The notes: a model not told the origin generated them from the letters alone. 5,038 bases of DNA from CAYWNK01 sp047639615 (GCA_047639615.1 JBLIOL010000364.1:1-5038); one strand, 5' to 3'; positions 1 to 5,038 are shown, numbered from the stretch's first letter. A program made the numbers and translations.

Positions 1-157
1 AGGGTAGGGGCAGGTCGGCGCCGATGCCGCGTGCTTCGGGCCCGCGGAACTGCGGCCAGTCCAGATTCGGCGCCGGAACAGAATCCGGGGCGGAATCCTG
101 CGCGGCGGCGGGCAGGCAGAGCGATAGGGCGAGGAGCGTGAGTAGCGAACGGTGCAT
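1..157 (-). CDS. Secreted PQQ-like beta-propeller protein, N-terminal fragment (runs off the left edge)
   Basis: Reading leftward from the ATG at 157-155, the frame stays open for 52 codons to the window edge. The first 20 residues form a classic signal peptide: basic start MHR, a hydrophobic core SLLTLLALSLCLP, and the cleavage-like end AAAQ. A short Pro/Asp-rich linker follows, then DWPQFRGPEARGIGAD at about residues 33-48. This W-P-x-F-R-G-P motif opens the first blade in planctomycete-type PQQ-like propeller proteins and is also present in the two complete propeller genes of this window. The product is therefore probably an exported beta-propeller of the BamB/quinoprotein-like superfamily; its catalytic status cannot be judged from this fragment. 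A 15-base stretch in the signal peptide region (107-121) is identical to one in the signal peptide region of the 587-aa gene (4381-4395), supporting paralogy. No Shine-Dalgarno sequence is evident upstream of the start. It is divergent from the serine-hydrolase remnant to its right. Confidence 0.82.
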   Translation of the reverse strand, partial: MHRSLLTLLALSLCLPAAAQDSAPDSVPAPNLDWPQFRGPEARGIGADLPLP

Positions 158-203
158 GAATAGAGAGTAGCGCTGCGTGCGGTATCGAACCAAGAATGGA
201 TCC

Positions 204-317
204 ATGAAGGCCCTCGGCACCCTGCGCCCTCCAGGATCCGATATTTGGGGAACCTACTGGCCGTGCCGTGGCATGTAGTGCCAGCAGCCCATGAAAGCCC
301 TCCGCACACCCTCCGAT
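204..317. repeat. Degenerate direct repeat with two ATG-led copies
   Basis: Two related segments start at 204 and 291. Both begin with ATGAA(G/A)GCCCTC(G/C)GCAC. After a short variable insert (6 nt in the first copy, 1 nt in the second) both continue with CCCTCC and then GATC nearby. Their ATGs lie 87 bp apart, so both are in the frame of the hydrolase remnant downstream. The first copy is bracketed by two GGATCC hexamers (198-203 and 234-239). Both would encode short peptides starting MKAL and ending at TAG (276-278 and 378-380). The pattern suggests a partial local duplication that has since diverged, possibly of an old gene start. I cannot show that either copy is translated. Confidence 0.45.
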
Positions 318-323
318 CAAAAC

Positions 324-359
324 CACAGCCAAGCCAGTCAGTTGACTGGTTTGGGTGTG
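324..359. repeat. 36-bp imperfect palindrome
   Basis: Bases 324-340 pair with 343-359 around a 2-nt centre (341-342). Of 17 pairs, 15 are Watson-Crick, one is G·T (333/350) and one is a mismatch (328/355). The core CCAGTCA-GT-TGACTGG is perfect. In RNA the loop would open to about 4 nt (AGTT). No T-run follows on either strand, so it is not a textbook intrinsic terminator. It lies between the divergent partial propeller gene and the hydrolase remnant, just upstream of the in-frame TAG at 378. It could be an operator for a dimeric regulator, a small extragenic palindrome, or an mRNA hairpin. The symmetry is directly visible; the role is unknown. Confidence 0.65.
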
Positions 360-380
360 TCTGAACTCACGGAGACGTAG

Positions 381-1223
381 CTGATCGAGCGCGCAGGCCG
401 GGACCCGGAGGCCTTCGCGGCCCTGCTCAATGGCGCCGGCGAGGCTGCCCAAACCGACTTCATCGATAGATTCATTTCGACGGAGTACCGCGAAGAGCTC
501 GGCGAAGAGGCGCTACGCGAGCACCTGCTGAGCATCTGCAAGCAATGCACCAACCCCGGCGGTATGTCCCTCTCACCCGCTGGCGAGTACGGCCTGACGA
601 TCATGGTCGAGAACCAGAGCGGAGCCTTCGATGTGTTCTTCAAGCGCTCGCCTAAAGCTCCGCACGGGATCACGAAACTCCGTGTCGAGGCCAAGGCCCG
701 ACGCAAGCCATTGCCCGCGCTCACCTGGGACACTCTAGAGAGCCGCATGGCTGGCTTCGAGAAGGACGGTTTCTCGGGCTCGGTGATCATGCTGCACAAG
801 GGCAAGCTCGTGCTCGACAAGGGCTACGGTTTCGCCGACAAGGCCAAGGGCGTGCGCAACACCCCCAAGAACTGGGGCGAGACCTCCTGGCTCGTGATGG
901 GTAGCGGCGGCATGCTCACCACCACCCGCGACATGCCGACCTATATGCAGGCCATGCGCGCCGGGAAGATCCTCTCGCCCAAGGCCGAGGGTATGTACTG
1001 GCGCAATCAAGTCAACGCCGGCGACAACGACCGCGGCTTCCTGATGCTGTACACGGAAGGCCCCGAGACCCAGGTGATCTTCTGCAGCAACTCCTACGGG
1101 CGGGGTGAACACCTGCCCGAGGACGTCAGCAATGTCCTGGCGCGCCTTGGTGCTGTCCAGTCACTGAGCCCGCTACAGAGGGTTAGCAGAGGTCCTACAC
1201 CGGGGTGGCCAGCCACGCGCTAG
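381..1223 (+). pseudogene. Decayed serine hydrolase (beta-lactamase / PBP-type family) with the catalytic core deleted
   Basis: The frame is open from 381 to the TAG at 1221-1223, but its first ATG is at 564. Coding-like sequence extends well upstream of that ATG (RDPEAFAALLNGAGEAAQ, then FIDRFISTEYREEL), so the ATG at 564 is unlikely to be the original start. The first part resembles the N-terminal accessory domain often preceding exported serine hydrolases. FSGSVIMLHKGKLVLDKGYG (about 771-830) is the typical entry into the class C beta-lactamase/esterase fold. In intact members this leads to SxxK and then YxN. Here GVRNTP is followed at about 861-872 by NWGETSW and GGMLTTTRD, which belongs near the end of the fold. 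Roughly 150 residues, including both catalytic motifs, are missing in frame. A TAG at 378-380 lies immediately upstream, in frame with an ATG at 291, and no signal peptide is recognisable. The tail after VLARLGA also looks extraneous. The product, if made, should lack hydrolase activity. Confidence 0.72.
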
Positions 1224-1235
1224 GCTGCCCCCCCC

Positions 1236-2432
1236 ATGGGCCTCATCTCCAGCACCGCAGCCGTTCTCATCGCCACCGCCGCCGCCACGACCAGCGAGGA
1301 CTGGCCGCAATTCCGCGGGCCGGATCTCGACGGGCTCTCCAAGGAGACCGAATGGGTTTCTGAGGGCCAAGAGGACAACCTCTGGGAAGGCATGGTCGGC
1401 CTCGGCTATTCCGCCTGTGTGGTGGTGGACGGCAAGCTCTACACCGCCGGCCATGACGAGGAAGCTGGCGATGACTTGGTCTGGTGCTTGGACGCGGAGA
1501 CGGGCGAGGAGCTTTGGATCCACGCCTTCCCTTCGAAGCTCTGGAACCAATTGCACGGCGGCGGCACCCTGACAACGCCCACTGTCTTCGACGGAGTGGT
1601 CTACGCGCTCAACCGCGAAGGCAATCTATTCGCCCTCGACGCCGAAACCGGCGAAGTGCATTGGGAGCGCAACCTACACGAGGATCACGAGCTGACCGTG
1701 CCCACCTGGGGCTTCTCCGGCTCGCCGCTGGTAACGAAGGACGAGCTGCTGCTCAACGTGGGCCGCGTCCTCAGCCTCGATCCGAAGACCGGCAAGACGC
1801 GCTGGGCTTCCAAGGACTATGGTCACTCCTACTCTTCGATCACCCCCTGGGAGCGCGACGGCCAAAAGATCCTGGCGGTCTTCAACTCCAAGGGCCTCGC
1901 CGTACTCACCCCTGAAGATGGCAGCGAGCAAGGCTTCCAGAAGTGGGAGTCCAAGTACGACATCAACGCCGCCACCCCCGTCATCATGGATGGCCAGCTC
2001 TTCATCTCCTCGGGCATGGGCCGCGGCTGCGGCCTGTTCGACTTCGTGGACGGCGCGCTTACCGAGGTCTGGGCCAACAAGACCATGAGCGTCAAGATGT
2101 CCAGCGTCGTGCTCGCCAAGGGTCACCTCTTCGGCTTCGATGAGCGCGTGCTCAAGTGCCTGACCCCCACGGGCAAAGCCACCTGGAGCGAGCGCGGCAT
2201 CGGCAACGGCGCCGTGCTCGGCACCCCCGAACGCCTGATCATGGTCACAGGCAAGGGCGAGCTAGCCGTCTTCGCCGCCAACACCGAGTCCTACGAAGAA
2301 CTCTCCAAGGTCAAGCTCTTCGAAGGCGAAGGCGAGGTCTACTGGACCCGCCCCACCCTCGTAAACGGCCTGATCTACGCCCGCTCCAGCCTCGGCCACA
2401 TCGTCTGCCGCGACCACCGCCAAACCAAGTAG
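1236..2432 (+). CDS. PQQ-like beta-propeller repeat protein (398 aa)
   Basis: This is a complete secreted-type propeller protein. Residues 1-20 (MGLISSTAAVLIATAAATTS) resemble an Ala-rich signal peptide, but with no basic residue at the start, which is unusual. EDWPQFRGPDLDGLSKE (21-37) is the family's entry motif. Blade signatures of the D-x-x-T-G-x-x-x-W type recur: DAETGEELW (86-94), DAETGEVHW (135-143), DPKTGKTRW (182-190) and a degenerate PTGKATW (311-317). These match the PQQ/BamB repeat, in which Trp packs between blades. Typical membrane dehydrogenase features, such as a cytochrome c CxxCH motif, are absent, so a structural or binding role is likelier than quinoprotein catalysis. The start at 1236 is the only ATG after the in-frame stop at 1221-1223. 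It is preceded by eight C residues and no Shine-Dalgarno. It follows the hydrolase remnant by 12 nt in the same frame, so it may use the old gene's promoter. It converges on the 587-aa gene. The fold is clear; the function is not. Confidence 0.9.
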   Translation: MGLISSTAAVLIATAAATTSEDWPQFRGPDLDGLSKETEWVSEGQEDNLWEGMVGLGYSACVVVDGKLYTAGHDEEAGDDLVWCLDAETGEELWIHAFPSKLWNQLHGGGTLTTPTVFDGVVYALNREGNLFALDAETGEVHWERNLHEDHELTVPTWGFSGSPLVTKDELLLNVGRVLSLDPKTGKTRWASKDYGHSYSSITPWERDGQKILAVFNSKGLAVLTPEDGSEQGFQKWESKYDINAATPVIMDGQLFISSGMGRGCGLFDFVDGALTEVWANKTMSVKMSSVVLAKGHLFGFDERVLKCLTPTGKATWSERGIGNGAVLGTPERLIMVTGKGELAVFAANTESYEELSKVKLFEGEGEVYWTRPTLVNGLIYARSSLGHIVCRDHRQTK

Positions 2433-2433
2433 C

Positions 2434-2617
2434 CGCGGCCGCCAGACCATACTGAGCCGCACCAATCGCCGCTGTTTTCCCCGCGAAAACCACACATGGT
2501 CGTAACAATCGTTGACGTGCACTAGGCAAAGCACAGGGTTGAGCTTGTTGGTGGCATGTATGCTAGCTGCCTAGAAAACGGCGGCGATTGGTGCGGCTCA
2601 GTATGGTCGGTGCCGCG
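2434..2617. repeat. Large imperfect inverted repeat between convergent genes (35-bp arms)
   Basis: The left arm 2445-2479 and right arm 2574-2608 are reverse complements at 34 of 35 positions; the exception (2473/2580) is a T·G pair. They are separated by 94 bp. Outside the arms, CGCGGC at 2434-2439 can pair with GCCGCG at 2612-2617 after an asymmetric bulge (5 nt on the left, 3 nt on the right). Inside, CTAGGCA (2522-2528) can pair with TGCCTAG (2568-2574). The element fills most of the space between two convergent stop codons (2430-2432 and 2664-2662). There is no obvious open reading frame belonging to it, no T-tract, and no adjacent target-site duplication. Candidate roles are a bidirectional 3'-end or terminator structure, a MITE-like element, or a structured RNA. 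The repeat itself is certain; its class is not. Confidence 0.85.
2474..2490 (+). other. Local hairpin competing with the long inverted repeat (left side)
   Basis: GTTTTC (2474-2479), a 5-nt loop CCCGC and GAAAAC (2485-2490) form a perfect 6-bp stem. The same GTTTTC is also the inner end of the long left arm, which alternatively pairs with GAAAAC at 2574-2579, so the two pairings are mutually exclusive. An ATGGTC at 2496-2501 can in turn pair with GACCAT at 2445-2450, making a local structure over 2445-2501 right after the stop of the 398-aa gene. It may act as the 3'-end hairpin of that transcript, but no T-run follows. Confidence 0.4.
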
Positions 2618-2622
2618 ACCAT
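2603..2622 (-). other. Local hairpin competing with the long inverted repeat (right side)
   Basis: ATGGTCG (2603-2609), a 6-nt loop and CGACCAT (2616-2622) form a perfect 7-bp stem. Its left half overlaps the outer end of the long right arm (ATGGTC 2603-2608), which pairs with 2445-2450 in the extended form. It lies about 40 nt beyond the stop codon of the minus-strand 587-aa gene. A further GC-rich stem, CCGCG (2638-2642) with CGCGG (2653-2657), lies directly after that stop. Either could be a 3'-end structure of the minus-strand transcript. Neither has the T-tract of a standard intrinsic terminator. Confidence 0.35.
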
Positions 2623-2661
2623 CGCTAGAGCTAGTAGCCGCGGGCGCCGCAGCGCGGCCGC

Positions 2662-4425
2662 CTACAGGCCGATGGCGAGTAGGTGGCCGCGGGTGCGGAA
2701 GTAGAGCACGCCGGAGGATATGGCGGGGCTGGCCATGCACTCTTCGCCTAGGGAGAAGGGCTCGGGCTCGAAGAATTGGTCGCCGGCGGCGATCACGTAG
2801 CAGTCGCCTTCTTCGCTCATGAAGTAGAGCTTGCCGTCGGCGGCTACGCCGGAGGCGCTGAAGCCGGTTGTGCCTCCGCCGATGCGTTCGGAGTAGTGCT
2901 TGTCGCCCGTGCGCGCATCGAAGCAGGTGAGCAAACCGTTGTCTCGGCAGAAGTAGGCCAGGTCGCCGTAGATCAGCGGCGTCTGCATGTAGTTGCCGCG
3001 CCGTTGCGTCCCCCAGATCATGAACTCGCGCCCCTCCTCCTCGAAGGAAACCACGCCAGATGCAGTTGCATCGATGGCCATGATCGGCTGCAGGCTTCCG
3101 TGGGAGTTGGTCAGGTAGACCAGGCCGTCGGCCACTACGGGCGTCGGCACTGGGATATCGCCGCCGGGCGCTACCCGCCATAGCTCCTCGCCCGTGGTCC
3201 AGTCGTAGCTGCCCATGTGCTTCCAGCCGTTGCAGATGACCTGCGTGCGCTCGTCGCCCACATACACCGTGGGCGTGGACCAGCCCGAAGTCTCCTCGCG
3301 GTCCTTGCGCCAGATGGTCTTGCCGTCGGTGGCGTCGAGCACCTCGATGAAGCTCTGGTCATCCACGTCGCACTGCACCACAACCCGATCGTCATGCAGC
3401 ACCGGCGAGCTGGCAAAGCCCCACTGGGCGCTCTTCATCATGAAGAAGTTCGAGTTCAGGAGGCCGAAGTCGCGCTTCCAGAGCGGCTCGCCATCGTGGC
3501 TGAAGGCGAACAGGCCCTCGGTTCCGAAGAAGGCCACCACGCGCTCGGCGTCCACCGCCGGGGTGGACTGCGCGTGACTGCCCTTGGGGTGGCGCGGTAC
3601 GGCGGGCACACCCTCGAAAGCCTGGCGCTTCCAAAGCAATCTGCCGTCGCGCTTGTCGTAGCAATGCAGCTCGAGGCTGAACTCGGACTGGTCCTCCACC
3701 GGTTCGACCGAGCCATAGAGGCCCACGGTCAACTCCTGATCGCCGGCTGCGCGCACGGCCGTGGTCACGAAAAGTCGGTCGCCCCAGATCACCGGCGAGG
3801 AGTGCGCCATGCCCTCCACGGGAATGCGCCAGTGAATATTTTCTTCGCCCTCGATGTCCCAGAACTCAGGCGTCGGCGAGTCGTCCGCTACGCCGCTGGC
3901 TTCGGGTCCGCGGAAGGACGGCCAGTTGCCACCGGATTGCTTGTCGGGGGCGTCCTCATCAGCCGGCTCTTCACCGACCTCCGGGTCCTTACGCACGATC
4001 TCTCCGAAGATCGTGCCGCCGTGATCCTTACCGCTCCACATGCCCACGTAGCGATTCCCGTGGAACATGACCTGCGCGCTGTAGCTCCCCATGAAGGGCA
4101 CGGCCATGTCCTTGACGATGATCACTGGCGTGTCCCCCGCCCACTCCACGGGCAGGGCCACGGCGATCGGCACCGGCCGCTTGCCGTAGTGGATCACGGC
4201 GCTGAACTTCCAGCGCCCGTCCTTCTGCTTCTCCACCTTGGTGAGGGTGTAGCTGTCGGGCTGCAGGCCCTCGACGCCGTCCACGGTGGTGACGCCCTCC
4301 AACACCACTCCGGTCAGCAGCTCGGCGAAGTCGGCTTCGCGCTGCTCCTGCAGCTCGGCGGGGGTTTGCGCCAAGCCAAGGGCGGGCAGGCAGAGGGCGA
4401 GAATGAGGTGACGAAGGGTGCGCAT
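2662..4425 (-). CDS. Secreted fusion protein: planctomycete-type N-terminal domain plus PQQ-like beta-propeller (587 aa)
   Basis: I place the start at the ATG at 4425-4423. It begins a textbook signal peptide (MRTLRHLILALCLPALGLAQ) and leaves a 64-bp gap to the upstream gene. The longer frame starting at 4581 would overlap that gene by about 90 bp and add 52 non-signal residues. Residues about 33-145 form a beta-rich domain (FAELLTGVV, GRWKFSAVIHYGK, VEWAGDTPVIIVKDMAVP, FHGNRYVGMWSG, GGTIFGEI) that I recognise from small secreted planctomycete proteins. Residues 146-166 are an acidic linker. NWPSFRGPEASGVADD (167-182) starts the propeller, which has family landmarks NIHWRIPVEGMAHSSPVIWG, YDKRDGRLLW (256-265), HAQSTPAVD, LDATDGKTIW (363-372), WTTGEELW (409-416), FDARTGDKHY and the closing HLLAIGL. 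It appears full length. The role is probably extracytoplasmic; no catalytic residues are identified. No Shine-Dalgarno precedes the start. It may be co-transcribed with the permease upstream. Confidence 0.92.
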   Translation of the reverse strand: MRTLRHLILALCLPALGLAQTPAELQEQREADFAELLTGVVLEGVTTVDGVEGLQPDSYTLTKVEKQKDGRWKFSAVIHYGKRPVPIAVALPVEWAGDTPVIIVKDMAVPFMGSYSAQVMFHGNRYVGMWSGKDHGGTIFGEIVRKDPEVGEEPADEDAPDKQSGGNWPSFRGPEASGVADDSPTPEFWDIEGEENIHWRIPVEGMAHSSPVIWGDRLFVTTAVRAAGDQELTVGLYGSVEPVEDQSEFSLELHCYDKRDGRLLWKRQAFEGVPAVPRHPKGSHAQSTPAVDAERVVAFFGTEGLFAFSHDGEPLWKRDFGLLNSNFFMMKSAQWGFASSPVLHDDRVVVQCDVDDQSFIEVLDATDGKTIWRKDREETSGWSTPTVYVGDERTQVICNGWKHMGSYDWTTGEELWRVAPGGDIPVPTPVVADGLVYLTNSHGSLQPIMAIDATASGVVSFEEEGREFMIWGTQRRGNYMQTPLIYGDLAYFCRDNGLLTCFDARTGDKHYSERIGGGTTGFSASGVAADGKLYFMSEEGDCYVIAAGDQFFEPEPFSLGEECMASPAISSGVLYFRTRGHLLAIGL

Positions 4426-4489
4426 CGAGGTATCGATCGAAGGGACAAGCGTGGGTGTGTGCGGCCCCGATTGTAGTCCCGCGTCGGCC

Positions 4490-5038
4490 CTATTCTTCGC
4501 GCAAGGCCGACAAGGGCGCCTCTCTCGACACAAACCAAACCACCAGCCCGATCCAAAACAGCCCATGCAGGGCCAGGGCACCGATCAAGAGCCCCACCTG
4601 ACGTAAGGCACCCAGCGGGTCCTCCCCCTGCAGCAGCGGGATCACCGCAACCAGAGAGGCTGCCGCGCCCACGGACAAGCCCAGGCCCAGCAGCAAGCTG
4701 TACTCCGAACCGAGCACGGTCAGAACGCGCCGCCGAGTGAAGCCCAAGGCCCCCATCAGGGCCAGCTCCGCCCGCCGCTCCTGGGTGTTGCGCAGGACGA
4801 CTAGGCCCAGACCCGCGCTTCCGAGCAGGAGACCCAAGGCACCGAGCACCTGAAAGATCGCCAGGTAGGTGTTCTGCACGCCGTGGAAGCGATCCAAGCG
4901 CGCCACGCTGCTCTCCACGGAGAGGCCCACGTCTACCAGACCACTGGTAAGCAGCCCGCTGACCTCCTCCGCGCGCTCCGCCGACACGTCCACCAGCATG
5001 CGCCGGTAGCCGCCATGGTCCGGGAAGCGCTCCTCGAA
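4490..5038 (-). CDS. FtsX/MacB-type ABC transporter permease, C-terminal fragment (enters from the right edge)
   Basis: The frame is open from the right edge and ends with TAG at 4492-4490, giving 182 residues here. Thirteen residues (FEERFPDHGGYRR) precede the first ATG at 4999-4997 in frame, so that ATG is internal. The start of the fragment (FPDHGGYRRMLVDVSAERAE) looks like the end of the extracytoplasmic domain. A membrane segment LAIFQVLGALGLLLGSAGLG follows at about 59-82. Next comes the cytoplasmic FtsX signature RNTQERRAELALMGALGFTR, where the ERR-E-A-L-GA-G pattern is diagnostic. Two more hydrophobic segments lie at about 112-133 and 148-170, followed by a short basic/acidic tail. 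This is the four-TM FtsX/MacB permease architecture minus its first helix. Such permeases export lipoproteins, peptides or drugs, or signal across the membrane, with a partner ATPase that would lie outside the window. The 587-aa propeller gene follows 64 bp downstream on the same strand. Confidence 0.9.
   Translation of the reverse strand, partial: FEERFPDHGGYRRMLVDVSAERAEEVSGLLTSGLVDVGLSVESSVARLDRFHGVQNTYLAIFQVLGALGLLLGSAGLGLVVLRNTQERRAELALMGALGFTRRRVLTVLGSEYSLLLGLGLSVGAAASLVAVIPLLQGEDPLGALRQVGLLIGALALHGLFWIGLVVWFVSREAPLSALREE

Noticed and set aside
198..239. The paired GGATCC sites as evidence of cloning vector or artificial sequence
   Set aside because: Two hexamers 36 bp apart are easily explained by chance, and the surrounding sequence shows no vector or linker features.
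338..1112. Two minus-strand open frames (338-820 and 735-1112) over the hydrolase remnant
   Set aside because: The plus-strand frame shows recognisable serine hydrolase segments. The antisense translations are compositionally biased and match no family I know.
2501..2551. Possible integron attC site in the spacer of the inverted repeat (GTTGAGC resembles GTTRRRY)
   Set aside because: No matching RYYYAAC partner sits at the expected place, and the long 35-bp perfect arms are unlike attC architecture. No integrase or cassette context is present.
2445..2608. Standard rho-independent terminator
   Set aside because: The arms are separated by 94 nt and neither strand has a T-run after the stem. 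A 3'-end role is possible but not as a textbook intrinsic terminator.
158..4460. Shared TCGATACC upstream of the starts at 157 and 4425 as a promoter motif
   Set aside because: It is an 8-nt match at very different distances from the two start codons (about 20 and 5 nt), with no accompanying -35/-10 pattern.
3217..4476. A 419-codon plus-strand open frame antisense to the 587-aa gene
   Set aside because: It is rich in His, Arg, Ala and Val runs typical of GC-rich antisense frames. It shows no domain or signal peptide and lies over a gene with clear family landmarks on the other strand.
4426..4581. A longer start (ATG at 4581) for the 587-aa propeller protein
   Set aside because: It would add 52 residues rich in Cys, Trp and Arg ahead of a perfect signal peptide and overlap the upstream permease gene. 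The ATG at 4425 fits better.

Overview
The window is GC-rich bacterial DNA that most resembles a planctomycete or a closely related environmental lineage. The main reason is three secreted proteins carrying the W-P-x-F-R-G-P entry motif of PQQ-like beta-propeller proteins, a family heavily expanded in Planctomycetota. One of them also carries an N-terminal domain that I associate with small secreted planctomycete proteins. No gene start has a clear Shine-Dalgarno sequence, and all visible stop codons are TAG. The lineage is inferred from protein character only, because there is no rRNA or marker gene.

Layout from left to right. (1) Positions 1-157, minus strand: the first 52 codons of a secreted PQQ-like propeller protein that leaves the window. 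(2) Positions 158-380: a gap between divergent genes. It holds a degenerate direct repeat containing two similar ATG-led segments and a 36-bp imperfect palindrome. (3) Positions 381-1223, plus strand: a decayed serine hydrolase (beta-lactamase/PBP family) that has lost its catalytic core by an internal deletion and has an in-frame TAG near its 5' end. (4) Positions 1236-2432, plus strand: a complete 398-aa PQQ-like propeller protein in the same frame as the remnant, 12 nt after the remnant's stop. (5) Positions 2433-2661: a convergent intergenic region built around a 35-bp inverted repeat (34 of 35 matching) with several mutually exclusive hairpins. (6) Positions 2662-4425, minus strand: a complete 587-aa secreted protein with signal peptide, planctomycete-type N-terminal domain, acidic linker and PQQ-like propeller. 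(7) Positions 4490-5038, minus strand: the C-terminal part of an FtsX/MacB-type ABC transporter permease, upstream of and co-directional with gene 6.

The intact proteins are cell-envelope or exported proteins. The two complete propellers look like BamB-type structural or scaffold propellers; their function cannot be assigned from sequence. The FtsX-type permease and the 587-aa protein are 64 bp apart and may be co-transcribed. I see no defence system, CRISPR array, tRNA, rRNA or transposase. The least explained parts are the convergent 35-bp inverted repeat, the palindrome at 324-359, and the domain fusion in the 587-aa protein.
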